Of a stretch of DNA of 64,000 bases, positions 41,895-50,413 are shown piece by piece. The notes under the pieces were generated by a model. It did no database searches and was not told the DNA's origin. It saw only the letters and a list, made by a program, of their open reading frames with translations. The stretch is from NCBI RefSeq assembly GCF_007751715.1, contig NZ_CP036292.1:1-64000 (forward strand). Reading direction: 5' to 3'. This DNA comes from Rosistilla oblonga (GTDB taxonomy: Bacteria > Planctomycetota > Planctomycetia > Pirellulales > Pirellulaceae). Positions within the stretch are counted from its first letter, which is position 1. Every line of letters starts with the position of its first letter. The translations under genes and the position numbers were made by a program.

Positions 41895-42764
41895 ATGCCC
41901 GAGTCTGCGGTTTTATCGAGCGGCGGCTTACAGAACCTAGAGGCGCCCAATCAAGCGTTGGTGCATGCATTGGCAGCAGAAGCTGCGCCGGTGACAGCGG
42001 CCGATCTGTGCCGAAAGCTCCCCAAGAGCGATCAAAACGATCCTCAAACCATTCAGACGCGGTTGGAGTCGCTGGTCCAACAGCAGGTGCTCCATCGCTT
42101 CGCCCCCTATCGCGGCAAAGCCGATCGATTTTGGAATCGATCGCTGGATCAGTATGCGACGCTGGTGATCACGTCCGAAGCGGAAAAGCAGGTCGGCACG
42201 AAGAGCGATCTCAGCAGTCGATGTCGGGCGCGACTGAAGGATATGAGCGTCAAGCAGCTTGGCGATTTCATCAATCAATTGGCCGCGTCGGGCCAATTGC
42301 ACGTGGGACGGTTCTTGGGAAGCCAGGCCCTGCGGTATTCGGCCTGTCCGATCGGGCCCCAAGCGATGCTGGAAAATGCGATCGCGCAGATCGCCAAACG
42401 GTGTTCGATCAGCCCCGACGAAGTGCGGGCATCGATCGTGCCAACCGATCGAACCACGCCCGGGGCAACGACGCCCATCGAACCCAACGTGTCCGACGAA
42501 ACACTTGTGATGCAAATGATCGGTCAGATGTCCCCCAATCCATCGACCGCCGGAGCGATCGTTTCGATTGCCGAACTGCGTCGCGCGATGGAGTTCAAAT
42601 TGGTCGGCGAGTCGTTCGACGCGGCAATCCGACAACTGGAAGCCCACGCTCAAGTCGATCTGACAACGCATCCCGATCCGGGGTCGCTAAGCCCCGAGGA
42701 CCGCGAGGCTCGCAAGCTTCGTGGAGATGGAAAAGTTTATGACATGCTAGTCGTCAGGAGGTAA
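41895..42764 (+). CDS. Winged-helix-like DNA-binding protein, first gene of a novel three-gene operon
   Basis: 289 aa from ATG 41895, preceded by AGGAGG at the right spacing. There is no match I can name. The sequence shows several winged-helix-like units: residues about 15-65 (ALVHALAAEAAPVTAADLCRKL...RLESLVQQQVLHRF), 100-150 (KQLGDFINQLAASGQLHVGRFLG), and 195-265 (SIAELRRAMEF...AIRQLEAHAQVDL). It lacks a catalytic motif. It lies 3 nt upstream of the ATPase gene, whose ribosome site is inside its last codons. A DNA-binding or adaptor role in the complex is inferred. Confidence 0.75.
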   Translation: MPESAVLSSGGLQNLEAPNQALVHALAAEAAPVTAADLCRKLPKSDQNDPQTIQTRLESLVQQQVLHRFAPYRGKADRFWNRSLDQYATLVITSEAEKQVGTKSDLSSRCRARLKDMSVKQLGDFINQLAASGQLHVGRFLGSQALRYSACPIGPQAMLENAIAQIAKRCSISPDEVRASIVPTDRTTPGATTPIEPNVSDETLVMQMIGQMSPNPSTAGAIVSIAELRRAMEFKLVGESFDAAIRQLEAHAQVDLTTHPDPGSLSPEDREARKLRGDGKVYDMLVVRR

Positions 42765-42767
42765 CGT

Positions 42768-44789
42768 ATGGCTGCCAGAAAAATGAAAATCGATCCGTCG
42801 ATGCCCAATCCGTTTCTTGGAAGCATCGTTCCCGACGCGTGGCGTGGGGCATCAGCCGATGTGCCGGAGATTCATGCCGACGTCTTTTCCAAATGTCTGG
42901 ACGCCGTGCGGATCGTACGCAACGAACAACGGAGCGCGTCGGTGCTGATTCACGGGGAACAGGGAAGCGGAAAGACGCATCTACTGGCCCGCTTGCACGA
43001 ACACCTCACCGACACAAAGAAGAAGTATCCCGACGTCGAAGATGATTGGCAGATCTTTGTCTACCTGCGGATGCGAACCGCCTCGGGGCGGATCTGGCGA
43101 AAGATCCGTTCTGAATTAGTGACCGATCTGATGCGTCCGATGCCCGACGGGCTCACGCAATTGGATCATGTGCTCGCGAAACATCTGGCCAAACGATTTG
43201 ATGGCAGCGCGGACCTCGCATTGTGGTGGAATCACTTTCGCCAATCGCGGCTGGAAGAATTGGTCGATCACTGGTACGACCTCGCGGCTCAGATCAGTCT
43301 TCGCGACGATTTTGCACACGTGATCGAATGGTTTATTCGACAACAACATCGACGTCACGTCCGCGCGTACCTCGGCGGCGGACTGGTCAACGAAGACGGG
43401 TTCCGAGCGCTGTTTGGCAACGTCGATCCCAGCCACTACGCTCCCGACAACGAAGACGACGCGTTTGAAGCGGTCAAATCGCTTTGCCATATCGCCGGCT
43501 CCGAAATTCCGATCGTGTTTTGTTTCGATCAAATCGAAGCGATCGAGGTCGAAGATTCCACGCGGCGGCCGGTTTGGTACCTCGCCCGCGCTATCGCCGA
43601 CCTCACCGACGAAACAACCGTCGCGGTGATCTCCTGCGTGTTGGCGAACTTCGCCGACAACGAAGTGCGTGACCAGGACCGGCCAAGAATGATCACCGCG
43701 GGCCAAACGGCGCTGCAAAAACTGGATTCGTCACAGATGCGGCAGATCGTTCGTTCGCGAGTCGCAGCGTTGTCGGCGACCGCCAAAGCTGCTGGCGATG
43801 ATCCACGCTGGCCGTTCGGCGACAATGAAACGCTCTTTGCACAGCGGTTGACGCCGCGCGAACTGCTGCACCTAGCGGCGATTCGCTTCGATGAACTAGC
43901 CGGTAAAAAGCCGATCCCACCATCGCCAACCGGTCCGGAAGATCAATTGGCCGAGGTCTTCGATCAACGAATCGAACAGGCGATCCGCACGCAGACTCCC
44001 GAAGCGACAAACGAATTGATCGCGGCGACGCTTCCCGGCTTGTTGCCGATCGTAGAACCGGGTTGGACCACGGAATATCCCAACGGCCCGCACAATGTCC
44101 AGAACGATATCGAAATGGTACTGGTCGGTCCCGCAGGAGAAGCACGGGTCGGCGTGGCGCTCTGCAACCAGCCGAACATGACCAGCTTGGCGGCGCAATT
44201 ACGCCGCTTAATCCAAAATCGCGAGGCGTTTGGATTGCACAAACTGGTGCTGATTCGCGATGGGCGATTGCCGATCTCCCCCGGGGCCCAAACCACACGT
44301 GATCGTTTGGATCAATTGACCAAAGAGGAGGGCGTGCTACTGCGTCCGACCCGCGAGATCATGGCGGTGCTCGACGCGGTCCGGTCGCTGATCGCCGATG
44401 CGACCTGTGGCGATCTGACGCTCGATGGGCAAGTCGTTGGGGCGACGACGGTCCGGCAGTGGTTGTCCGATAACCTCGACACCGTCGTCCGTGAATGGAT
44501 CGACGAATTCCGCACTCCACTTCGTCCAGGCTGGATCGACGACGACGCCACGCCGGACGACAACGATGTCGATGCGGTCCTCGAATGCCTCGCATCCACT
44601 CCGGTCGCGTTGGTCGACGCAATCGCTGACTCCACCGGTATCGATCGAGAGCGAGTGAAAGAACTCGCCGGCCTTGCGGGAGACCGGATTGGAGTGATCC
44701 ACGGTGACGCCGCGGTTGTCTTTCGAGTGGACGACCCCGTGGCATCGGACAATGAAAAGGATTCGACCCAACAGAGCGATACCCATTGA
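42768..44789 (+). CDS. P-loop ATPase (AAA/KAP/Orc-like), second gene of the novel operon
   Basis: 673 aa. Starts with NPFLGSIVPDAWRG, then Walker A GEQGSGKT (residues 63-70) and a Walker B-type strand IPIVFCFDQIEAIE (247-260) about 185 residues later, a wide spacing as in KAP, STAND or Orc1/Cdc6-like ATPases. A helical stretch with AVISCVLANFADNEV follows, and a C-terminal region (about 430-560) with predicted alpha/beta character (VGVALCNQPNMTSLAAQLRRLI, HKLVLIRDGRL) whose active-site residues I cannot assign. The last 80 residues could be a winged helix (VALVDAIADSTGIDRERVKELAGLAGDRIG). No signal peptide. The third gene follows with a 1-nt gap. Confidence 0.8.
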   Translation: MAARKMKIDPSMPNPFLGSIVPDAWRGASADVPEIHADVFSKCLDAVRIVRNEQRSASVLIHGEQGSGKTHLLARLHEHLTDTKKKYPDVEDDWQIFVYLRMRTASGRIWRKIRSELVTDLMRPMPDGLTQLDHVLAKHLAKRFDGSADLALWWNHFRQSRLEELVDHWYDLAAQISLRDDFAHVIEWFIRQQHRRHVRAYLGGGLVNEDGFRALFGNVDPSHYAPDNEDDAFEAVKSLCHIAGSEIPIVFCFDQIEAIEVEDSTRRPVWYLARAIADLTDETTVAVISCVLANFADNEVRDQDRPRMITAGQTALQKLDSSQMRQIVRSRVAALSATAKAAGDDPRWPFGDNETLFAQRLTPRELLHLAAIRFDELAGKKPIPPSPTGPEDQLAEVFDQRIEQAIRTQTPEATNELIAATLPGLLPIVEPGWTTEYPNGPHNVQNDIEMVLVGPAGEARVGVALCNQPNMTSLAAQLRRLIQNREAFGLHKLVLIRDGRLPISPGAQTTRDRLDQLTKEEGVLLRPTREIMAVLDAVRSLIADATCGDLTLDGQVVGATTVRQWLSDNLDTVVREWIDEFRTPLRPGWIDDDATPDDNDVDAVLECLASTPVALVDAIADSTGIDRERVKELAGLAGDRIGVIHGDAAVVFRVDDPVASDNEKDSTQQSDTH

Positions 44790-44790
44790 G

Positions 44791-46716
44791 ATGAATCAGA
44801 AACTATCTAACCGTTTGGATTCGCAAGAATCATCGTCGCGCGGAGTCGAGATTTCGGTCAGCGACGTGCGCCAACAGATCTATCTCGCCGATCCGTCCAG
44901 TGGAACCGGCAGTCCTTCATGTTGTGAACTGGGGACGGCGTTTCATCGACTGATCGCATCGCTGCTCAACAGCAGCAATGCGGAACTATCGACGATCTTC
45001 AGTGGTGCATCGGTCGACGACTGGGCAGCTGAACTGCGCGACTTCGGTTACCGTCGCGAGCTCGGCCCATTTTTGATCGGCAATGCGGCGGCGCTGCATG
45101 GACGTGGCGACGCGGTGATGAACCTTTGGGTTGCAGTGAACGAAGCGACTCTCTGGCTGGCCCAGCTGTTTTGGGATCACCGACAACGCCAGCTTCGCGA
45201 CGGCAAACGTTTTAATCCCAGCGAATTGGCGAATTGGTTTCAATCCGAGGTGCCTCTGCGTTTGGAATTGACCGATCCATCCTGGACGCAGCCCGTGGTA
45301 CTGACGGGCGTTGCCGATTCAGTACTCTCGCTGCCGGGCGGACGCCGCTGCGTGATCGAATACAAGCTTGGCAAGACCGCGCCCGAAGCCGATCTCTGCC
45401 AAACCGCGCTCTACCATCAAATGCTCAATGACGGCGGCAACAACTCGATCGCCGTGATCGGTTTTCTGCCCGAACGGTCGGAGCGTTTGATCGAAGGCAA
45501 CCAAATCGGCGAACTCCAACAGCGATTACAAACGTTGATCGGCAAGCTAGCGGGAGTCGATCGTCCGCGCGTCGCCCCGCAGCCGCAGCGCAAACCTACA
45601 GTCGCTGCCGAGCAAGTCACCCCCAAGCCGAAATCGACGACCGAGGTCGACGTTCAATCGCTTGCCAAACAGTTGAAGGCTGCGTTAAACGAAGCCGACT
45701 GCGAATCGACCTTCGTGGGTGAACCAATCGTTGGGCCGACCTTTATTCGATTCACCGTCAATCCGGCGCGCGGCGTCCGGCCGGATCGTTATCCTAGAAA
45801 CGCAGAACTGTTGCAGATTCGGCTGCGATGCCAACGCCCACCGGTGATACAAACCGGCGCCTCGATCACGATCGACGTGCAGCGTCCCGACCGCCAGTTT
45901 GTGGCATGGGACGATATCGATCTGCCCGCTTCGGATCCGCTGCATGGATGTGCCAAGGTGCTCATTGGCGTCGGCTTGGACGGCAAGGTGCGAACCGCCG
46001 ACTTGGCCGATTCCACCTGCTCACATCTGTTGGTCGCTGGCGTCTCTGGCAGTGGCAAGAGCGAGTGGTTGCGGACAGCGGTCGCCGGGTTGATCGCAAC
46101 CAACACGCCCGAACAACTGCAGCTGGTCGCCATCGATCCCAAACGCGTCGCGTTCCACGACCTGCAAGGTTCACCCTACCTACGCTGCCCCGTCGTTTTC
46201 CCTGGTGATGCCGACACCGACATAATCTCGGTGTTGGACGATTTGATCGAAGAGATGGAAGACCGTTACGCATCGTTGGACGGATGTGCGTCGCTTGCGG
46301 AGTGGATCGACCGAAGCGGCAAACCCGTTCCCCGCATCATCTGCGTTTGCGATGAGTACGCGGATATCATGCTCGCATCGACCAAGCAGCGGAGAGATAT
46401 CGAAACGCGGATCACGCGGTTGGGCTCCAAGGGGCGGGCCTGTGGAATCCATCTGATCCTGGCAACGCAACAGCCGAGTCGGAAGACGATCACCGGGGCG
46501 ATTCAAACCAATCTGCCCGGCCGCGTTGGACTGACGATGACCTCAGCAACTGAAAGCCGCATGTTGTTCGAACAATCGGGTGCCGAAGATTTGCTGATGA
46601 AAGGAGACCTACTGTACAAGGACATCGGCGCCCCGCACCGCTACCAAGCGGTCTACCTCTCCGATACCCAGCGTCGTGCGATCTATTCTGCTTCGCCGGC
46701 GAGCGAACGAGTCTAG
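44791..46716 (+). CDS. PD-(D/E)XK (Cas4/RecB-like) nuclease fused to FtsK/SpoIIIE motor, third gene of the novel operon
   Basis: 641 aa from ATG 44791. Residues 45-215 show the Cas4/RecB-type nuclease order: GTAFHRL with H52, GVAD with D176, IEYKLGK with E190 and K192, and QTALYHQM with Q204 and Y208. There is no C-terminal cysteine cluster, so no Fe-S site. After a Pro-rich linker (259-285), residues 286-375 resemble the FtsK alpha domain. The motor has Walker A GVSGSGKS (417-424), IDPKRV (449-453), Walker B ICVCDEYAD (517-525), and the FtsK block GRACGIHLILATQQPS, SATESRMLFEQSGAEDLL. There are no TM helices and no gamma domain, so this is not chromosome-segregating FtsK. Probably a DNA-translocating nuclease. 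Confidence 0.88.
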   Translation: MNQKLSNRLDSQESSSRGVEISVSDVRQQIYLADPSSGTGSPSCCELGTAFHRLIASLLNSSNAELSTIFSGASVDDWAAELRDFGYRRELGPFLIGNAAALHGRGDAVMNLWVAVNEATLWLAQLFWDHRQRQLRDGKRFNPSELANWFQSEVPLRLELTDPSWTQPVVLTGVADSVLSLPGGRRCVIEYKLGKTAPEADLCQTALYHQMLNDGGNNSIAVIGFLPERSERLIEGNQIGELQQRLQTLIGKLAGVDRPRVAPQPQRKPTVAAEQVTPKPKSTTEVDVQSLAKQLKAALNEADCESTFVGEPIVGPTFIRFTVNPARGVRPDRYPRNAELLQIRLRCQRPPVIQTGASITIDVQRPDRQFVAWDDIDLPASDPLHGCAKVLIGVGLDGKVRTADLADSTCSHLLVAGVSGSGKSEWLRTAVAGLIATNTPEQLQLVAIDPKRVAFHDLQGSPYLRCPVVFPGDADTDIISVLDDLIEEMEDRYASLDGCASLAEWIDRSGKPVPRIICVCDEYADIMLASTKQRRDIETRITRLGSKGRACGIHLILATQQPSRKTITGAIQTNLPGRVGLTMTSATESRMLFEQSGAEDLLMKGDLLYKDIGAPHRYQAVYLSDTQRRAIYSASPASERV

Positions 46717-46750
46717 TCCGCGGCAGCCTATAAAGGCGATCACCACGCAC

Positions 46751-46990
46751 AAAGCCGCGGTAGCGGCGGCCGCATATAGCATGTGACGCGAGCCACTGGT
46801 CTGGGATGGAGACGGTTTCGCGCGAGCCCCGGTTAGGGGCGACAGAGCCGTAGTTGCTGTCGCCCCTGGCGGGGCTTTAGTTCGATTGTTGGTTGTGTTC
46901 CTGCGGCTTGCGCCGCAGGCTTTATGCGATCGCTGCATCCGCAGCTTTTAGAACCGATGGCGATCGATTGGTTTCAGCGCCGAACCTTGT
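46751..46990 (+). repeat. Dispersed structured repeat, copy A
   Basis: Begins AAAGCCGCGGTAGCGGC and ends after GGCGATCGATTGGTTTCAGCGC. It contains a long GC hairpin with T-run (46826-46878) and the hairpin CCTGCGGC-TTGC-GCCGCAGG at 46900-46919. It shares most of its length with copies B and C. It starts 34 bp past the stop of the nuclease-FtsK gene, in the same orientation. Confidence 0.85.
46826..46878 (+). terminator. Terminator-like hairpin in repeat copy A
   Basis: Inner stem AGGGGCGACAG (46835-46845) with CTGTCGCCCCT (46857-46867), 11 bp perfect; outer GCCCC (46826-46830) with GGGGC (46871-46875), followed by TTT. It sits about 110 bp past the end of the three-gene operon. Confidence 0.65.
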
Positions 46991-47030
46991 GCTGGCCAGG
47001 GGAACAGTCTCCGCGACTATCCATTTGGAA

Positions 47031-47229
47031 CGAAGCCGCGGTAGCGGCGGCCGCGTATAGCATGTGACGCGAGCCACAGGTCTGGGATGGATACGGTTTC
47101 GCGCGAGCCCTGGTAAGGGCGACAGATGCGTAGTTGTTGTCGCACCTACGGGGCTTTGGTTCGATTGTTGGTTGTGTTCCTGCGGCTTGCGCCGCAGGCT
47201 TTATGCGATCGCTGCATCCGCAGCTTCGT
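47031..47229 (+). repeat. Dispersed structured repeat, copy B
   Basis: Begins CGAAGCCGCGGTAGCGGC. Closely similar to A, 40 bp after it, so A and B form a tandem pair. The long hairpin has decayed (GGTAAGGGCGACAG with TTGTCGCACCTAC), while the CCTGCGGC/GCCGCAGG hairpin is intact. Confidence 0.82.
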
Positions 47230-47466
47230 TTGGAGGTGATCATTGCGGGAACTTTTCCTTGTCAAACGTTTGGTGCCGATCGGTAGGGGCGACGGTGCGA
47301 GTGTAGCTAGGCGTTGTGCTGGTGCGGGTGTTTCCGTTCTATCTCCTCTTCTACCTTCTCTTCTATCTCACACATGACCATCTACCGTCGTTTGATTTCT
47401 CTATTGCGGCTTGGTTGCGATGGTGGAGAGGCTGCTTTTATTGATGGCCTCGGCCGATCGCGGTTG

Positions 47467-48915
47467 CTATGACTTACGCACTGCGCGGGCGATTCCTAGG
47501 CCGATGATCGCTGCTTGGAAGGCTGCCCAGAGGATCAAGACCGTCCACCAATAAGGGACCGCTGATGCGTCGGTGGGAGCAAACGTCCATCCGACCACGA
47601 CGCTGATGGATCCCGGCAGGGCGGTGGCGAACAGGACGATGAATGTCTTGCCGATCCCTTTGATCGCCGCTCCCAAAACTAGGCTGCTGATGTCGACGAT
47701 GCCATAGACCGCGGCGTACGCTAACAACTGCGCCGCGAGCGGCTGAAGTTCCTGTCGTTGATCGGCTGGCAGACCGCCCAGTGTAATTTGCAGCAGTGCG
47801 TCGGGAAAGCTCCACAATGTGGCGGCCAGGCTCAGCGCAACCGCGGCGCCGACGATCGCGCTGCGGCGGATGACCTGCAGGGCGGGCGCGATTCCGGCTG
47901 ACGCGTACGCTTGGCCGGTCAAGACGGTAACGGCGGTGGCGAGTCCGATCGCGGGGATCGACAACAATTGATAAAGGCTGAGAGCCGCCGACGTCGCAGC
48001 GAGTCCTTGCACCGACGCCGCTCCAATCACCAACAGGATGAAGCTGAACAAACTGGAGCGGACCAGTTGCTGAATCCCCAGGGTCGAGCCGGGGACGATG
48101 ATCTCGCGGATCAGTTTTAGGTCGGGCCGCCAAGCCTGCGGCCGATGACGACGAAACGATTGCAGACGCAACAACAGCACGGCAAAGATCGCGACTTTGC
48201 ACCACATCGCCACCGCCGTCGCTAATGCCGCTCCGAAAACTCCCATCGCTGGCAGGCCAATGCCACCGAAGATGAACCAATAGTCGAGCAGGACATTCAA
48301 GACAGCCGACGCGATGTTGGCTCGCAAGATCGGTCGGGTCACTCGGCGGCCGACGAAAAACGCAGTCAGTCCGGCTTCCAACATCGACGCGGGGGCGACT
48401 AACAGCAGAGTCCGGAAGTAGCGAGCCTCTTGCTGGGCGAGATCGTGGGAATGTCCAAAGGCCGCGAAGATCGCGGGAGCTACCCATCCGATCAGTGCCA
48501 ACAGCGGAATGAACAGCAGCGTCAACCACAGGCATTGCCAAACGAGCGACCAGACGCGGCCGATCATCGCGCCGCGGCGGCGTTTGTTTCCCATCGCCAT
48601 CGCGACCAGTGGAGTCAGGAATCCCATCGCCGTGACGGGAATACAGACCACCGCCCAATAAAGATTGCCGGCCGAGACCGACGCCGCCGCCGATGTCGGT
48701 CCGTACCACATCAAAAGCGTCCGGTCGGTGAACAGCGTGATCGAGAAACAGCCAACGGTCGCGGCCAACGGCAATGCGACGGCCAACAACGCTCGATATC
48801 CAAAGGGATCGGGTCGCGTTTTTCGAGAGTTCAACAGCATCCAATGGTTTCGTTCGGGAAATCGTTCGGTTTGGTTCACTTTGTGCAGCATGCAATTGGA
48901 CGAGCGGTTTGCCAC
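47467..48915 (-). CDS. MATE-family multidrug/toxin efflux transporter
   Basis: 482 aa with 12 hydrophobic segments, as in MATE exporters that use H+ or Na+ gradients. Family features: YRALLAVALPLAATVGCFSITLFTDRTLLMWYG at the first helix, PTSAAASVSAGNLYWAVVCIPVTAMGFLTPLVAMAMGNKRRR, and the second-half repeat KLIREIIVPGSTLGIQQLVRSSLFSFILLVIGAASVQGLAATSAALSLYQLLSIPAIGLATAVTVLTGQAYASAG. The start is uncertain: GTG at 48915 or an ATG at 48840 (MLLNSRKTRPDPFGYRAL); the later one trims 25 hydrophilic residues. The substrate is unknown. Confidence 0.85.
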   Translation of the reverse strand: MANRSSNCMLHKVNQTERFPERNHWMLLNSRKTRPDPFGYRALLAVALPLAATVGCFSITLFTDRTLLMWYGPTSAAASVSAGNLYWAVVCIPVTAMGFLTPLVAMAMGNKRRRGAMIGRVWSLVWQCLWLTLLFIPLLALIGWVAPAIFAAFGHSHDLAQQEARYFRTLLLVAPASMLEAGLTAFFVGRRVTRPILRANIASAVLNVLLDYWFIFGGIGLPAMGVFGAALATAVAMWCKVAIFAVLLLRLQSFRRHRPQAWRPDLKLIREIIVPGSTLGIQQLVRSSLFSFILLVIGAASVQGLAATSAALSLYQLLSIPAIGLATAVTVLTGQAYASAGIAPALQVIRRSAIVGAAVALSLAATLWSFPDALLQITLGGLPADQRQELQPLAAQLLAYAAVYGIVDISSLVLGAAIKGIGKTFIVLFATALPGSISVVVGWTFAPTDASAVPYWWTVLILWAAFQAAIIGLGIARAVRKS

Positions 48916-49342
48916 TGCGGCGGTTCGATTCGACGATCCGCGGTGGCGAAGCCGACGTTTTCGTCCGCGCCGCTCGCGCGTTTACTACGCCGTTTGCATG
49001 TCCCCAAACCGACATGCGATCCGCGTGCCATCACCATGAACGATTGGAAACCAACCGATGTCCGCAGTCACTGCCTCCACCCGACCCTCGAACCTTTCGA
49101 TTTTGATCCGTTTTACCCGTCGCATCGGGCTGCGATTTATCGGCACGATCGACCGCGTCGAACGGCAAATGCGGCGTTCGGGGGCTGTCGTCTCTAGCTC
49201 TGCTGGCCAGCCGATCGTGCCGATCGCCAAACGCTAGATCGCTCCACTGGCACACTTGTTGCTCTACGGGATCGCTCGACGGAACGTTTTCCAACACGAA
49301 GGATCGTTTTACCAAATACTAGGGCAACAGGAGTCGGTGGCG
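48916..49342. other. Divergent intergenic region
   Basis: 427 bp between the MATE gene (-) and the first glycosyltransferase (+). Overlapping short frames exist on both strands but none looks like a protein. It must contain the promoter of the glycosyltransferase operon. The AGGAG at about 49328 is the ribosome site for the ATG at 49343. Confidence 0.4.
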
Positions 49343-50413
49343 ATGAAGATCGGAATCATTGGGCATTTGAAGTTCCCCATGGCGAAACCCTTCGCAGGCG
49401 GTCTGGAAGTGTTCACACATGGTTTTGTCGACGCGTTGGTCGCACGTGGTCACGACGTGACGTTGTTTGCCGCGGGCGATTCGGACCCGCGGTTGCCGCT
49501 GGAACCGATTCTTCCCCACGCAACGATTCCCGAATCGCTGCGACGACTGGGGCGAGTCCACGACGGTTGGATCGACGCCACCGAAGATGAAGCCTACGCA
49601 TCGTTGATGACTCGCTTGGCCGCGGGCGATTTCGACCTGATCCACAACCATTCGCTGAACCCGATCCCGCTGCGATTCGCCAGCACGCTCCCCACGCAAA
49701 TGATCACCACGCTGCATGCCCCCGTGCTGCCACGCGTCGATGCGGAATTGACGTCGCGGCCTTGGCAACAGTGTGGGCGTTTCGTCAACATCTCTCACGC
49801 CAACGCGATGGCTTGGGGACGGTTGGTCGGCGATCAAACGGTCATCTACAACGGCATCGACACCGATTTTTGGAAGGGCCGCACGACGGCGGAACAGCCG
49901 CGAGCCGTCTGGTTTGGGCGAATCGTTCCGGAAAAGGGAACACATCTGGCGATCGCTGCAGCCCGTCGCGCCGGCTTGCCGATCGACGTCGTCGGTCCCG
50001 TCTCCGACCAAGCCTACTTCGATGAATTTGTCGCTCCCTCACTGGGCGCCGATTGCTCTTACTTAGGCCACAAGACGCACGAACAGCTGAGCGAGATCAT
50101 CAGCAGCGCAGCCGTCGCGATCATCACTCCCTGTTGGGACGAACCCTTTGGCCTCGTCGTTGCCGAAGCGCTCGCGTGCGGAACTCCGGTTGCCGCCTTC
50201 GCTCGCGGAGCCCTCCCCGAGATCATCGCTCCGTCGGTGGGACGCCTGGCTTATCCCGGCGACGTCGACGACTTGGCACTAGCGATTGGTGAGGCGATCG
50301 AACTGAACGGCGAAGTCTGCCGTCGTGTCGCTCAAGAACGTTACAGCATGGAACGTATGATGAACGATTACGAAGCGTTGTACCGACGCGTTCAGTTGGG
50401 TGTGGCGGTATGA
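49343..50413 (+). CDS. GT4-family glycosyltransferase
   Basis: 356 aa, GT-B fold. N-terminal domain has GIIGHLKFPMAKPFAGGLEVFTHGFVDALVARGHDVTLFAAGDSD, with the PFAGGLE loop typical of GT4. The C-terminal domain has WFGRIVPEKGTHLAIAAARR and the nucleotide-binding E-x7-E motif EPFGLVVAEALACGTPV. The ATG at 49343 has a ribosome site; the frame upstream to 49256 is weaker. The stop overlaps the next gene (ATGA). With the next two genes it forms a small glycosylation operon; the acceptor is unknown. Confidence 0.9.
   Translation: MKIGIIGHLKFPMAKPFAGGLEVFTHGFVDALVARGHDVTLFAAGDSDPRLPLEPILPHATIPESLRRLGRVHDGWIDATEDEAYASLMTRLAAGDFDLIHNHSLNPIPLRFASTLPTQMITTLHAPVLPRVDAELTSRPWQQCGRFVNISHANAMAWGRLVGDQTVIYNGIDTDFWKGRTTAEQPRAVWFGRIVPEKGTHLAIAAARRAGLPIDVVGPVSDQAYFDEFVAPSLGADCSYLGHKTHEQLSEIISSAAVAIITPCWDEPFGLVVAEALACGTPVAAFARGALPEIIAPSVGRLAYPGDVDDLALAIGEAIELNGEVCRRVAQERYSMERMMNDYEALYRRVQLGVAV

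Larger units (their letters stand above)
46717..47466. other. Intergenic region holding two copies of the dispersed repeat
   Basis: 750 bp between the nuclease-FtsK gene and the MATE gene. About 440 bp is occupied by copies A and B of the structured repeat. The remaining 230 bp (47230-47466) hold no gene. Confidence 0.6.

Noticed and set aside
44791-46716. Calling the third operon gene the chromosomal ftsK
   Set aside because: It lacks TM helices and gamma domain and carries a nuclease; the chromosomal FtsK should be elsewhere.
46751-47229. CRISPR array, suggested by repeated units
   Set aside because: Units are about 200 bp, only two in tandem, with internal hairpins and no spacers; this is a structured intergenic repeat.
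46609-47243. Short minus-strand ORFs in the repeat copies (starting MITSKRS or MQRSHKACG)
   Set aside because: The same peptide appears in copies A and C because the repeat DNA is duplicated; no ribosome site or domain.
47474-49015. 513-aa frame overlapping the MATE gene
   Set aside because: Out-of-frame Arg-rich translation without TM segments; the 482-aa frame has a full transporter topology.
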